Shown in pieces: positions 1-7,446 of a stretch of DNA of 64,000 nucleotides. Within the stretch, counting starts at the first letter, position 1. Every line of letters begins with the position of its first letter. The stretch spans positions 62,001 to 126,000 of the forward strand of contig NZ_CP021082.1 of the NCBI RefSeq assembly GCF_003444775.1, read 5' to 3'. This DNA comes from Deinococcus ficus (GTDB lineage Bacteria; Deinococcota; Deinococci; Deinococcales; Deinococcaceae). The position numbers and the translations under genes were made by a program. A model generated the notes under the pieces. That model was not told the origin of the DNA. It did no database searches and worked only from the letters and a program-made list of their open reading frames with translations.

Positions 1-2
1 TG

Positions 3-323
3 GGCCTCGGCGCCCCCACCCTCGAGGATTACCCCCTCCCGCCCGAGCAGATGAAGGCGCTGGCCGGCGAGTACGCGGTCTTCGGCCTGCCGGTCCGCGT
101 GACCCTGGTCTTCGACAACGACGCCCTGACGCTGATCCTGCCCACCCTCACCGAGGAGGAACCCGAACGCGTCACGCTGCGCCCGATCGGCCCGGACCGG
201 GCGGTGATCGCCGGGGGCGACACCGACGGCTTCGGCGTGGAATTCCTGCCCGGCGAGGACGGTCACGTGGAGTTCCTGCGGTTCGGCGGACGCCTCTACC
301 CGCGCGCGCCGCAAAGCGTGTAG
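3..323 (+). CDS. C-terminal end of an unidentified protein (5' truncated by window edge)
   Basis: The reading frame is open from the first bases of the window and ends at a TAG at 321-323. The ATG at 51 is therefore probably internal, because codons before it read through in the same frame (..LEDYPLPPEQ-M..). The visible residues form a beta-rich tail with alternating hydrophobic strands (VRVTLVFDND, LTLILPTL, VEFLRFGGRLY). This resembles the small C-terminal domain that follows some serine hydrolase or beta-lactamase-like domains, but no catalytic motif is in view, so that is only a guess. The following regulator starts 12 bases later and could be co-transcribed. Confidence 0.55.
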   Translation, partial: GLGAPTLEDYPLPPEQMKALAGEYAVFGLPVRVTLVFDNDALTLILPTLTEEEPERVTLRPIGPDRAVIAGGDTDGFGVEFLPGEDGHVEFLRFGGRLYPRAPQSV

Positions 324-335
324 CGTGAACCGGGC

Positions 336-1187
336 ATGACGACGGTTCCTCCCACATCGGTCGCCCCGCCCAGCACGGTGGTCGAGCAACTGCGCGCCGC
401 TCTGGACACCCTGGGGAAGCGCGATCAGCTGATCGCCCGCTTCGTGATCGACCACGCCGAGGAACTGCCGTTCCTCAGTGCCGGCGAGATCGCTGAACGA
501 CTCGGTGTGAGCGGCCCGGCCATCACGCGCTTCAGCCAGCGGGTCGGATTCGAAGGGTACCCGCACCTGCAGCGCTTGGTGCGCCAGGACCTGCGCGCCA
601 CCCTGGGCGTCAAACAACCCGGGCGGCAGGACGCCGTGGCCGCCAGCTACTGGGCCAGCGAGCGGGCCAACCTCGAGGTGCTGCAGGGCATCGGGGAGCG
701 CCAGCTGCTGCCGTTCGCCGCGGCGCTCACCCAGGCCCGGCAGGTCTGGATCATCGGCGCCCGGTCGTCCTACGGCGTGGCGCTGATCGCCGAGTCGCTG
801 CTCTCACCCTTCCGGCCCCGCGTCCGGGCGCACTCGGCCGACACCCTCAGCGGCCAGCCGGAGCAACTCCTGGAAGTGAACGCCGAGGACGTCGCCCTGG
901 TGTACACGCTGAGGCGCTACAGCCGCGCCACCACGCGCGTCACGACCGCCCTGAACAGCCAGGGGGCCACGGTGCTGCTCATCACCGACCAGGGCGCCTC
1001 CCCGCTCGGGAAGATCGCCCACCAGAGCCTCCGCGTGCCCACCCAGGGCTCCGAGGTGGTCGCCTCGCTCGCCCCCTTCATCAGCGTGACCGCCCTGCTC
1101 GCCACCCTCGTCGCCCGGGAACTCGGCGGCGGGCACCTGCAGCAGGCCGAGACCCTCAAGGCCGACTTCTCCGTCTACGAGTACTAG
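336..1187 (+). CDS. MurR/RpiR family transcriptional regulator
   Basis: This is a 283-aa cytoplasmic regulator. Residues ~20-90 form the HTH_6-type DNA-binding domain (AEIAERLGVSGPAITRFSQR-like core, with the FEGYPHLQRLV helix typical of the family). Residues ~120-260 form a SIS sugar-phosphate isomerase fold (VWIIGARSSYGVA, then VALVYTLRRYSRATTRV). RpiR-family proteins usually respond to phosphorylated sugars and control sugar or peptidoglycan-recycling genes. The length matches the family. It follows the upstream gene by 12 bases with no clear Shine-Dalgarno, so the start is the first good ATG rather than proven. The target genes and ligand cannot be told from the context. Confidence 0.85.
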   Translation: MTTVPPTSVAPPSTVVEQLRAALDTLGKRDQLIARFVIDHAEELPFLSAGEIAERLGVSGPAITRFSQRVGFEGYPHLQRLVRQDLRATLGVKQPGRQDAVAASYWASERANLEVLQGIGERQLLPFAAALTQARQVWIIGARSSYGVALIAESLLSPFRPRVRAHSADTLSGQPEQLLEVNAEDVALVYTLRRYSRATTRVTTALNSQGATVLLITDQGASPLGKIAHQSLRVPTQGSEVVASLAPFISVTALLATLVARELGGGHLQQAETLKADFSVYEY

Positions 1188-1353
1188 GCAGGCGCCCCCG
1201 ATTCATCCGGACTTCTGAAAGGCAGCCATCAGCGTGGCGTTCCTGACCGGTCACGGAGTGCACAGGGCGTCCGCGCCCCTTTCGGCCTGGTGTTAAGCTG
1301 GAGATCCCGTAGCATGCCGCTCCTCAGGCCCCGTCGTTCAGGTGGAGGACACA

Positions 1354-2298
1354 GTGAGACGACCGCTCCCTCAGCTCACGCGCATCGCTTTGACCGACGG
1401 CGGCCTGGAAACCGATCTTCTCTTCAACCGCGGCTTCGACCTTCCCCACTTTGCCTCGGTCGTCCTCCTCGGCACGGCAGAGGGAAGGGCGGCCCTTGAG
1501 GCGTACTACCGCCCTTACCTGGAACTGGCGCGCAACGTCGGGTGTGGCTTCATTCTCGAGAGTGCCACGTGGCGGGCCAGCCCCGACTGGGCCTCGCCGC
1601 TCGCGCTCCGTCCGGCCGAACTCGACCGGCTCAATCTCGCCGCCGTCGAGCTGCTCAAGGAGCTGAGGTCCGGGTGCGCCATCGACCCGTCTGAGGTCGT
1701 GGTCAGTGGTTGCATCGGGCCCCGGGGCGACGGCTATGACCCCGGCCGGGTGATGGGCGTCACTGAAGCCCGTGACTACCACGGGCAGCAGGCGCGGGTG
1801 CTGGCCTCAGCGGATGTCGATATGCTTTCGGCCCTCACCATGACCAACATCAACGAAGCGACCGGTATCGCCCTGGCCGCTGCGGAAGTCGATCTGCCGG
1901 TCGCCATCTCGTTCACCGTCGAGACGGACGGACGGCTGCCCACCGGGGAATCTCTCGGGGAAGCGGTGACCGCCGTGGATGAGGCCACCGGAGCGTCCCC
2001 AGCCTACTTCATGATCAACTGCGCCCACCCCGACCACTTTGTCTCCCTTCTGGAGGACGGCGCAGCCTGGACCCAGCGGCTTCGTGGTGTGCGCGCCAAT
2101 GCCTCGAGGTGCAGCCACCAGGAACTGGATGCCATGACGGAACTGGACGCTGGCGACCCTGATGACCTGGCGCAGCTTTACCGCACGCTTCTCGAGCGGC
2201 ACCCGCAACTCACGGTGCTTGGCGGATGCTGCGGAACGGACCTGCGCCATCTCACGGCGATTGCAGAAGCGTGCATGAGGCCGCCAATCTCGTCGTGA
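1354..2298 (+). CDS. homocysteine S-methyltransferase family protein
   Basis: This 314-aa protein has the homocysteine S-methyltransferase barrel. It opens with LTDGGLETDLLF, the usual substrate-side strand, and keeps the three zinc cysteines expected in the family: Cys223 in MINCAHP, and Cys292 and Cys293 in GGCCGTD. The enzyme should move a methyl group from a donor such as S-methylmethionine to a thiol; the exact donor is not visible. The start chosen is the GTG at 1354, because GGAGG at 1345-1349 sits at the right distance. A GTG at 1342 would place that Shine-Dalgarno inside the gene. It is a single gene between a regulator and an insertion sequence. Confidence 0.85.
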   Translation: MRRPLPQLTRIALTDGGLETDLLFNRGFDLPHFASVVLLGTAEGRAALEAYYRPYLELARNVGCGFILESATWRASPDWASPLALRPAELDRLNLAAVELLKELRSGCAIDPSEVVVSGCIGPRGDGYDPGRVMGVTEARDYHGQQARVLASADVDMLSALTMTNINEATGIALAAAEVDLPVAISFTVETDGRLPTGESLGEAVTAVDEATGASPAYFMINCAHPDHFVSLLEDGAAWTQRLRGVRANASRCSHQELDAMTELDAGDPDDLAQLYRTLLERHPQLTVLGGCCGTDLRHLTAIAEACMRPPISS

Positions 2299-2507
2299 TC
2301 CGGCGCAAGCTGGGGGCGTTCCTGACGTCTGGTCCTGGGCAGTCTCTGGAACGACACTGGACATCCCCCTCGTCTGGGCTGGTCAGGCAGGCCCGGCGTC
2401 CAGGTTGCGGGCGTCAACCTCCGGGAAGCCAGGGGTCTGCATCGACACGTCATGACAGGACGCCGTGACGTGGATTGAAGACCGATTGCGCAGTTGGGAT
2501 GCGAGTT

Positions 2508-2536
2508 GATCGGGGGAGGCGCTGCCTCCCCCGATC
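2508..2536 (-). terminator. Strong hairpin after the transposase gene
   Basis: A perfect 13-bp stem (GATCGGGGGAGGC and its complement) encloses a 3-nt loop (GCT). It sits 14 bases past the transposase stop and inside the element. There is no clean T-run, so it may end transcription with help or shield the element from outside transcription. Confidence 0.6.
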
Positions 2537-2550
2537 TGTGGTCTGGTGAT

Positions 2551-3549
2551 TCAGGCGAACTGTGGTGCGCGGCTCATGGTGCGGAGATTGACCAGGCCGG
2601 CCACACAGCCCCAGAACAGGCCGTGTCGCCGGGTGTCGTTTCGGTAGAACTCCCGGCAAACGTGGAACTTCTTCAGCTTACACACGACGTTCTCCACCGT
2701 GATCCGCACCTTGGACATCTGATGGTTGAGCTCCCGCTCCTCCGGACTCAGCGTGCCGCCTTTGGGGCGCATCCGGGGAACGATCACCTCGTGGTCGGGG
2801 CACAGCTTGTCCAGGCCCGTGTACCCCCGGTCGCCCCACACGCGACTCCCCCGGGGGAGTCGGGGCAACAGTCGCGATTGTTTCAGGACCTTCATGTCAT
2901 GGGTGCGCCCGCCGGCGGGCGCACTGAGGTGCACGACGAGTCCATCCGGGGTCACCGCCACCTGCGTTTTCAGCGTATGGGTGCCCTTCTTGACGCTGAA
3001 ATACTTCTTCTGGTCCTTGGGCCGCCCGACGGCCTTCTTTCCGGGACTGCTGCCTTTCTTCTGCTTGGGTTGTCCTCGGGGCTGCTCCGTGCCGTCGATG
3101 ATGATGTCGGCGATCTCCGGGAAGGCTTCGAGGACGTCTTCGAGCGTGCGCAGCCGACGACGCGGGGCGTCGTCGGGCGTGACCTTGCGGCTGTCCAGCG
3201 TCCGGGCGCGGAGGGGAGCAGGCAGCGCCTGCTCCAGGATCGGCAGGAGCGCATGAACGTTCCGACAGACGTTGGCGGCATCCATCTCGAACAGCACGCC
3301 CAACAGATGCATCGGGAGATAGTGTCGCAAGTAGATCAGCGTCAGCAGCAGACGGTGGGGAACATCGAGTTTGAACTGCCGGCCGGCCCCGATACGGCGT
3401 TGCCGTCCCTCCCGCAGGAGGGACGTCCGGTGCGCCCGAATCCACAGGGGCTCGAGCTGTTCAGCGAGGAGGGTGAATTCGCTGGGGTTCAGGCCACACA
3501 GCGACTCGAAGGACCGGGGACGCTGGGCCAGGCGCGGCACCTGAAGCAT
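2551..3549 (-). CDS. IS5-family transposase (DDE_Tnp_4 type)
   Basis: This 332-aa transposase has an N-terminal helix-turn-helix-like domain (residues ~45-110) followed by a DDE superfamily catalytic domain. The three acidic residues can be seen: Asp in IIIDGTEQP, Asp in WGDRGYTG and Glu in RITVENVV. This spacing is that of the HARBI1-like DDE_4 branch found in IS5/ISL2-type elements. The frame is uninterrupted and the protein ends with a normal basic tail, so it is likely functional. Codon use resembles the neighbours, which suggests an element resident in related hosts. Confidence 0.9.
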   Translation of the reverse strand: MLQVPRLAQRPRSFESLCGLNPSEFTLLAEQLEPLWIRAHRTSLLREGRQRRIGAGRQFKLDVPHRLLLTLIYLRHYLPMHLLGVLFEMDAANVCRNVHALLPILEQALPAPLRARTLDSRKVTPDDAPRRRLRTLEDVLEAFPEIADIIIDGTEQPRGQPKQKKGSSPGKKAVGRPKDQKKYFSVKKGTHTLKTQVAVTPDGLVVHLSAPAGGRTHDMKVLKQSRLLPRLPRGSRVWGDRGYTGLDKLCPDHEVIVPRMRPKGGTLSPEERELNHQMSKVRITVENVVCKLKKFHVCREFYRNDTRRHGLFWGCVAGLVNLRTMSRAPQFA

Positions 3550-3596
3550 GCCGTCACTCTGCCCAATTCACCTCAACTGCGCAACGGGTCTTGAAG

Positions 3597-3618
3597 CCGC
3601 GCTCCCCGGGGAGCGCGG
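3597..3618. terminator. 22-bp perfect palindrome downstream of the multicopper oxidase gene
   Basis: CCGCGCTCCCCGGGGAGCGCGG, a perfect palindrome, lies 19 bases beyond the stop of the oxidase gene and directly outside the IS end. It could act as a terminator hairpin for the oxidase transcript. No U-tract is present on the minus strand. Confidence 0.4.
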
Positions 3619-3636
3619 GGCTGGTGGGATACCGGC

Positions 3637-4977
3637 TCACGGCTCGACGGTCACGGTCGCGGTCATGAAGGGATGTTGCACACAGACCACCGTGTACGTG
3701 CCGGCTTGGTCGAAGGTGACGGCGAAGCGCCCCCCCTTCCGCAGCGGCGGCGAGATCGTGACCCCTTTCACCTCAATGGTGTGCACTGCCAGGTCGTCGT
3801 TGATCCACACGACCCTGGTGCCGCGCCTCACCTGCAGGGGGGCCGGGGCGTACCGGAACCCGCTGATGTGGACCTCGACCGTTCCGCTCTGCACCGGGAC
3901 GTTCTGCGCCGGGGGTGTGGAGGTGCCGTGATCGTGCGTGGACGGCATGGCGACCGGCGTTCCGTCTGCTGTCAGCTCGGGGCCACCCACCACCATCAGG
4001 TGGATCCCGCCCGGGTCAACGCCGTCGTTCGTGCCGTGCGGCGGGATGTGGTCGTGGAGGGGAAACGTGCCGTCCCGCCCCTTCACCAGCAGGTCATAGC
4101 GTTCGCCGGGCGCGATCAAGACGGTGTCGGCCTGGTAGGGGAGAGGCAGGTTCTGCCCGTCCTTGGCGATCACCAGGAAGGTCATGCCGTGCAGGTGCAT
4201 GCTGTGAACCTCCTGCCCCACGTTCAGCAGGCGGAGCAGATGCACCTCCCCCTGCGGCACCTGGAGGTCAGGAATCAGGGGATGGGCCTTCCCGTTGGCG
4301 AGGTGGTAATTGGGCGTGGCCTTGTGCGGCAGCACATCCGGGTCCTGGTGGCTGTCCCACTCATCGAGCATCAGCACATGGTCTTTGACCCAGACCGCCC
4401 CCTCCCGCGGCTCGACGATGAGCGCCCCGTACATCCCCATGTCGAGGTGCAGGTTGGTCTCGACGTGGCAGTGGTACATGTGGGTGCCGGCCTCGGTGGC
4501 CACGAAGGCGTACGTGTAGCTCTGGCCCGGCAGCACCGCCTGCGAGGTGTGGGGGACGCCGTCCATGGACTGCGCCAGAGAGGTGATGCCGTGCAGGTGA
4601 ATGGTGTGGGCCCGGCCGGTGGTGTTCCGAAGGGTGATCCTCACCAGATCGCCGACCCCCACCCGCAATTCCGGTCCGGGGACGCTGCCGGGCTGGCCGG
4701 GGAGGCTGAACGCCCACTGCTTCACCCGCACGCCGGGCGCGATCTCCGTCTCGATCTCGTGAACTTCCAACGTGAATTCACGCACCTGGCCAGTGAAGCT
4801 GTTCAAGGGCACCGTGCCGTTCGGCGCCTGCGTGAAGGCCCGGATCAGCGCGTCACGGGAAGCGGCGGGCGCCTCATGAACGTGCGGGACGTCCTGCGCT
4901 CCGACGGCACCGCCGAGGAGCAGGAACAGCATCCCGAGGAACGAAAGGCGGCACATGCGTGAGGGCAAAGGCAACAT
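3637..4977 (-). CDS. multicopper oxidase / NirK-like protein with an added C-terminal cupredoxin domain
   Basis: This is a 446-aa exported copper protein. A signal peptide occupies residues ~1-28 (..LSFLGMLFLLLGGAVGAQD). The first cupredoxin domain holds HLHG and the cluster HMYHCHVETNLHLDMGMYG, a type 1 copper site (His, Cys, His, Met) with adjacent type 2/3 histidines. The second domain carries HSMHLHG and further histidines (LHDHIPPHG). After a His- and Pro-rich linker, a third plastocyanin-like domain has its own type 1 site (VHTIEV, then CVQHPFM). The ATG at 4977 is preceded by GGAG five bases upstream. It lies 53 bases downstream of another cupredoxin-like gene, which suggests a joint role in copper handling or extracytoplasmic oxidation. 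The substrate (laccase-like, cuprous or nitrite) is not determinable. Confidence 0.85.
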   Translation of the reverse strand: MLPLPSRMCRLSFLGMLFLLLGGAVGAQDVPHVHEAPAASRDALIRAFTQAPNGTVPLNSFTGQVREFTLEVHEIETEIAPGVRVKQWAFSLPGQPGSVPGPELRVGVGDLVRITLRNTTGRAHTIHLHGITSLAQSMDGVPHTSQAVLPGQSYTYAFVATEAGTHMYHCHVETNLHLDMGMYGALIVEPREGAVWVKDHVLMLDEWDSHQDPDVLPHKATPNYHLANGKAHPLIPDLQVPQGEVHLLRLLNVGQEVHSMHLHGMTFLVIAKDGQNLPLPYQADTVLIAPGERYDLLVKGRDGTFPLHDHIPPHGTNDGVDPGGIHLMVVGGPELTADGTPVAMPSTHDHGTSTPPAQNVPVQSGTVEVHISGFRYAPAPLQVRRGTRVVWINDDLAVHTIEVKGVTISPPLRKGGRFAVTFDQAGTYTVVCVQHPFMTATVTVEP

Positions 4978-4994
4978 GTCAGCTCCAGAACGTC

Positions 4995-5021
4995 GGGCAG
5001 GGACGCATTCCGTCCCTGCCC
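4995..5021 (-). terminator. Hairpin between the cupredoxin-like and oxidase genes
   Basis: An 11-bp perfect stem (GGGCAGGGACG / CGTCCCTGCCC) with a 5-nt loop lies 10 bases after the upstream gene's stop. It may partly separate expression of the two copper-protein genes. Confidence 0.55.
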
Positions 5022-5030
5022 GCGGGGGAA

Positions 5031-5885
5031 CTACTTGACGCTCAGCCCCGTCATCATGCCCAGCATGAAGTGCGGCATGTGCTCCTTGGCGCTGGGCAGG
5101 AAGCAGACCACGATGTACTCCCCGGGGGTGAGGTCGAAGGACACGAAGGCGCTGTGGCCCTTGGAGATCGCCTCCAGTCCGCCCACGTCCTCGAAGGGGG
5201 GCTCACCGGCCTGGGAGGGGTCGGGCGCCTTGAAGAAGGCTTCCACGTCCGACACCTTTTTGCCGTCCTTGAGCCGCATCAGCATCACGTGATGCGTCTC
5301 CTGGCCCGCATTGGAGACCTCCCACACCTGCTTCCCGGCCTTCACAGTCGCGGGGAGCACGACCTTGAAGTCCTGCAAGGTGGCCTTCACGTCCGCCTTG
5401 GGCGCCGTAACGCCGTTCGCTGCGCCGGCGACGGTGAAGGAACGGTACTGACCCAGGTCGTACAGCGGCTTGCCGTCCTCACTCGCGCCAAAGCCGAACA
5501 CCACGTAGCGGCCGGGCGTGAGAGTGGTGCCGAACTCGAAGGTGCCGCCCGGCATCACCCCAGCGCTACCTCCCGTGAATTCGGCGATCTTCTCAATGGC
5601 GCTCATGTTCTCGCCGTGAGACGCCATCAGCTCGCCCAGGGCCGCCTTGACGTCGGCATCGCTCACGTTCCCCTTGAGCCGCGCCACGACAGGCGCGAAA
5701 GGCTGCCCGGCCGTGTTGCTGAAGGCGAAGGCGGTGTAGCCCGGGGCCACGCTGGCAGGCCCGTCGAGCGTGAACACCGCGTCCTTCTCCGACAGGGTGA
5801 ACGTGGTCGCCTCGTCGTGCCCGGCGTGCGCGAGGGCGGCGGCGGTCAGAGCGAGGGACAGGGTGGCGATCAGCATCTTGTTCAT
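5031..5885 (-). CDS. secreted cupredoxin-like protein
   Basis: This 284-aa exported protein starts with a classic signal peptide (MNKMLIATLSLALTAAALAHA) followed by AGHDEATTF. The chosen ATG at 5885 has GGAG at the right distance; an ATG 24 bases upstream would break the signal peptide. The C-terminal half (~170-284) reads as a cupredoxin-like fold with ETHHVMLMRL and a CFLPSAKEHMPHFMLGMM tail. The tail supplies Cys, His and Met in the order used by type 1 copper sites. The N-terminal half looks like a related beta domain without those ligands. Its place just upstream of a multicopper oxidase supports a copper-binding or electron-donor role. Confidence 0.65.
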   Translation of the reverse strand: MNKMLIATLSLALTAAALAHAGHDEATTFTLSEKDAVFTLDGPASVAPGYTAFAFSNTAGQPFAPVVARLKGNVSDADVKAALGELMASHGENMSAIEKIAEFTGGSAGVMPGGTFEFGTTLTPGRYVVFGFGASEDGKPLYDLGQYRSFTVAGAANGVTAPKADVKATLQDFKVVLPATVKAGKQVWEVSNAGQETHHVMLMRLKDGKKVSDVEAFFKAPDPSQAGEPPFEDVGGLEAISKGHSAFVSFDLTPGEYIVVCFLPSAKEHMPHFMLGMMTGLSVK

Positions 5886-6186
5886 GGTGTGCTCCTTCAG
5901 GCGAGGCACTCCTCACGTGAGCGCCGCCTCTTGAAGCACACCGTAAAAAAAGCATGATGGCTGGAGGATGATGCTCGTGGCTGCCCTGGTCCGTCGGAGT
6001 GAGCGGACCGGACGGCAGACCCCTGGGTCACGATCCGCGCTCCGACGGAGTGGGGCAGGTGAGCCCTGCGGAAATGTGGCCAGCACGTGAACGTCTGCCA
6101 GGGTGGGCGCCGGTGCAAATCCTAACTTCTGCCACCCACGGTCCCGACCCTCCCGTCAATCCTGTCCCTGGCATCCTCTAAAGTTG

Positions 6187-7284
6187 ATGAAGATGACGAG
6201 GTTGACTGGGCAGGGACTTCCCCTGGACGAAACCCACAGGACGTCTGACGGGGCGGTCCAGGTGGGCGAAGTCCTTCGGCGCAAGCTCTACGTCGTCTGC
6301 TCGGTGTTCGGCGGGCTGGTCGCTCTTGTCCTCCTGCTCGTCGAACTCCTGGGCGCTGCCCCGAATGCCTCGTTGCTGTTCACGTACGCCGCTCAACTCC
6401 TGCTGACCCTCTGGTGTACGCAGTGGCTGCTGCGTGGCCGTCCGATCTACACCGGGGAGCGAATCGTGCTGCTGTGCAATGTCGTGACGATCGTGCTGCA
6501 GTCGGTTCAGGTCGGACGGACCGACACGCCGGAGTCCCTGCTGCTGCTTCAGAGCATTTTCAATCTCCTGCTGGCCACCAGCATCCTCGGGTACATGATC
6601 CTCAGGCAACGACACGCGCTGATGCTGGGGGTGGGCACCTACGCCGTGAGCACCCTGATCATCGCGCTGCGCGACGGGTTTCTGGATCAGGGCCTGACGG
6701 TGCTGCGCATTCACCTGAGCACCGCCGCCCTGCTCCTCCTGCTCCACGCCCTGGCGTGGTACCGCGTGCAGTACACCCAGGAATACCTCCACCGCCTTCG
6801 ACTGGAAAAGCAGGCGACGACGGACCCGCTCACCGGCCTGCTGAACCGCCACGGCCTGTACCCGCATGTGCAGACGGTCCTGCACTCGGGGGGCAGTCCC
6901 GGGAGCGTCATCCTGCTGGACCTCGATCACTTCAAGGGCGTGAATGACCGCTTCGGGCACCTGATTGGGGACGACGTCCTCGTCCGGACCGCACAGATGC
7001 TGAACGATCACCTGCGGCTCCCGGGCGTGGTGGGGCGGTGGGGCGGCGAGGAATTCCTGATCGTCCTCCCGGGCATGACGCAGGAGGAGGCGGGGCGGGT
7101 CGCGGATCACCTCCGCCTTCAGCTGAGCAGGGAGCCCCAGCCGGTGGTCGGGACGGTGACCGCCAGCATGGGTGTGGCGCAGGCCCTGGAGGCCGAGGGC
7201 ATGACGGAGCTGCTGCACCGCGCCGATCAGGCCCTGTACCAGGCCAAGGCGGCCGGGCGAGACAGCGTCGTCGTCGCGGCCTGA
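6187..7284 (+). CDS. membrane-bound GGDEF diguanylate cyclase
   Basis: This is a 365-aa protein. Residues ~25-195 contain about five or six hydrophobic membrane segments. Residues ~205-360 form a GGDEF domain, with DPLTGLLNRHG at the entry, DLDHFKGVNDRFGH for metal binding and a canonical active site WGGEEF near residue 287. It should make cyclic di-GMP from two GTP. No periplasmic sensor domain is obvious; the membrane part itself probably senses. The ATG at 6187 lacks a clear Shine-Dalgarno, and a second ATG follows two codons later. It converges on a larger GGDEF/EAL gene, so the two may act on the same c-di-GMP pool. Confidence 0.9.
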   Translation: MKMTRLTGQGLPLDETHRTSDGAVQVGEVLRRKLYVVCSVFGGLVALVLLLVELLGAAPNASLLFTYAAQLLLTLWCTQWLLRGRPIYTGERIVLLCNVVTIVLQSVQVGRTDTPESLLLLQSIFNLLLATSILGYMILRQRHALMLGVGTYAVSTLIIALRDGFLDQGLTVLRIHLSTAALLLLLHALAWYRVQYTQEYLHRLRLEKQATTDPLTGLLNRHGLYPHVQTVLHSGGSPGSVILLDLDHFKGVNDRFGHLIGDDVLVRTAQMLNDHLRLPGVVGRWGGEEFLIVLPGMTQEEAGRVADHLRLQLSREPQPVVGTVTASMGVAQALEAEGMTELLHRADQALYQAKAAGRDSVVVAA

Positions 7285-7446
7285 CGGCTGGCGGGGCCGT
7301 TCCGGCTGGCGTGCTGAGGGGGGCCGGTCCCGGAGCGGTGTTTGGGGCGGCGCCAAAGGGGTGGGCCTGATGCGGCGGTGGAGCCTCCCAGGTTGACTCA
7401 GGTGGACCAAACGCCCAGGACAGGGTGTGCTCCGGACCGGCAGGGC

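Larger units (their letters stand above)
2475..3595 (-). mobile_element. IS5-like insertion sequence with DDE transposase, apparently intact
   Basis: The element is bounded by imperfect terminal inverted repeats of 27 bp (2475-2501 and 3569-3595) that match at 22 positions. The inner half, TTGCGCAGTTG, is perfect. It carries one full-length transposase gene on the minus strand and a strong hairpin just after it. I could not find a convincing target-site duplication: the flanks GTGGA and GCCGC differ. The true ends may therefore be a few bases off, or the insertion may be old. If only the 16-bp core is counted, the element runs 2486-3584. Confidence 0.8.
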
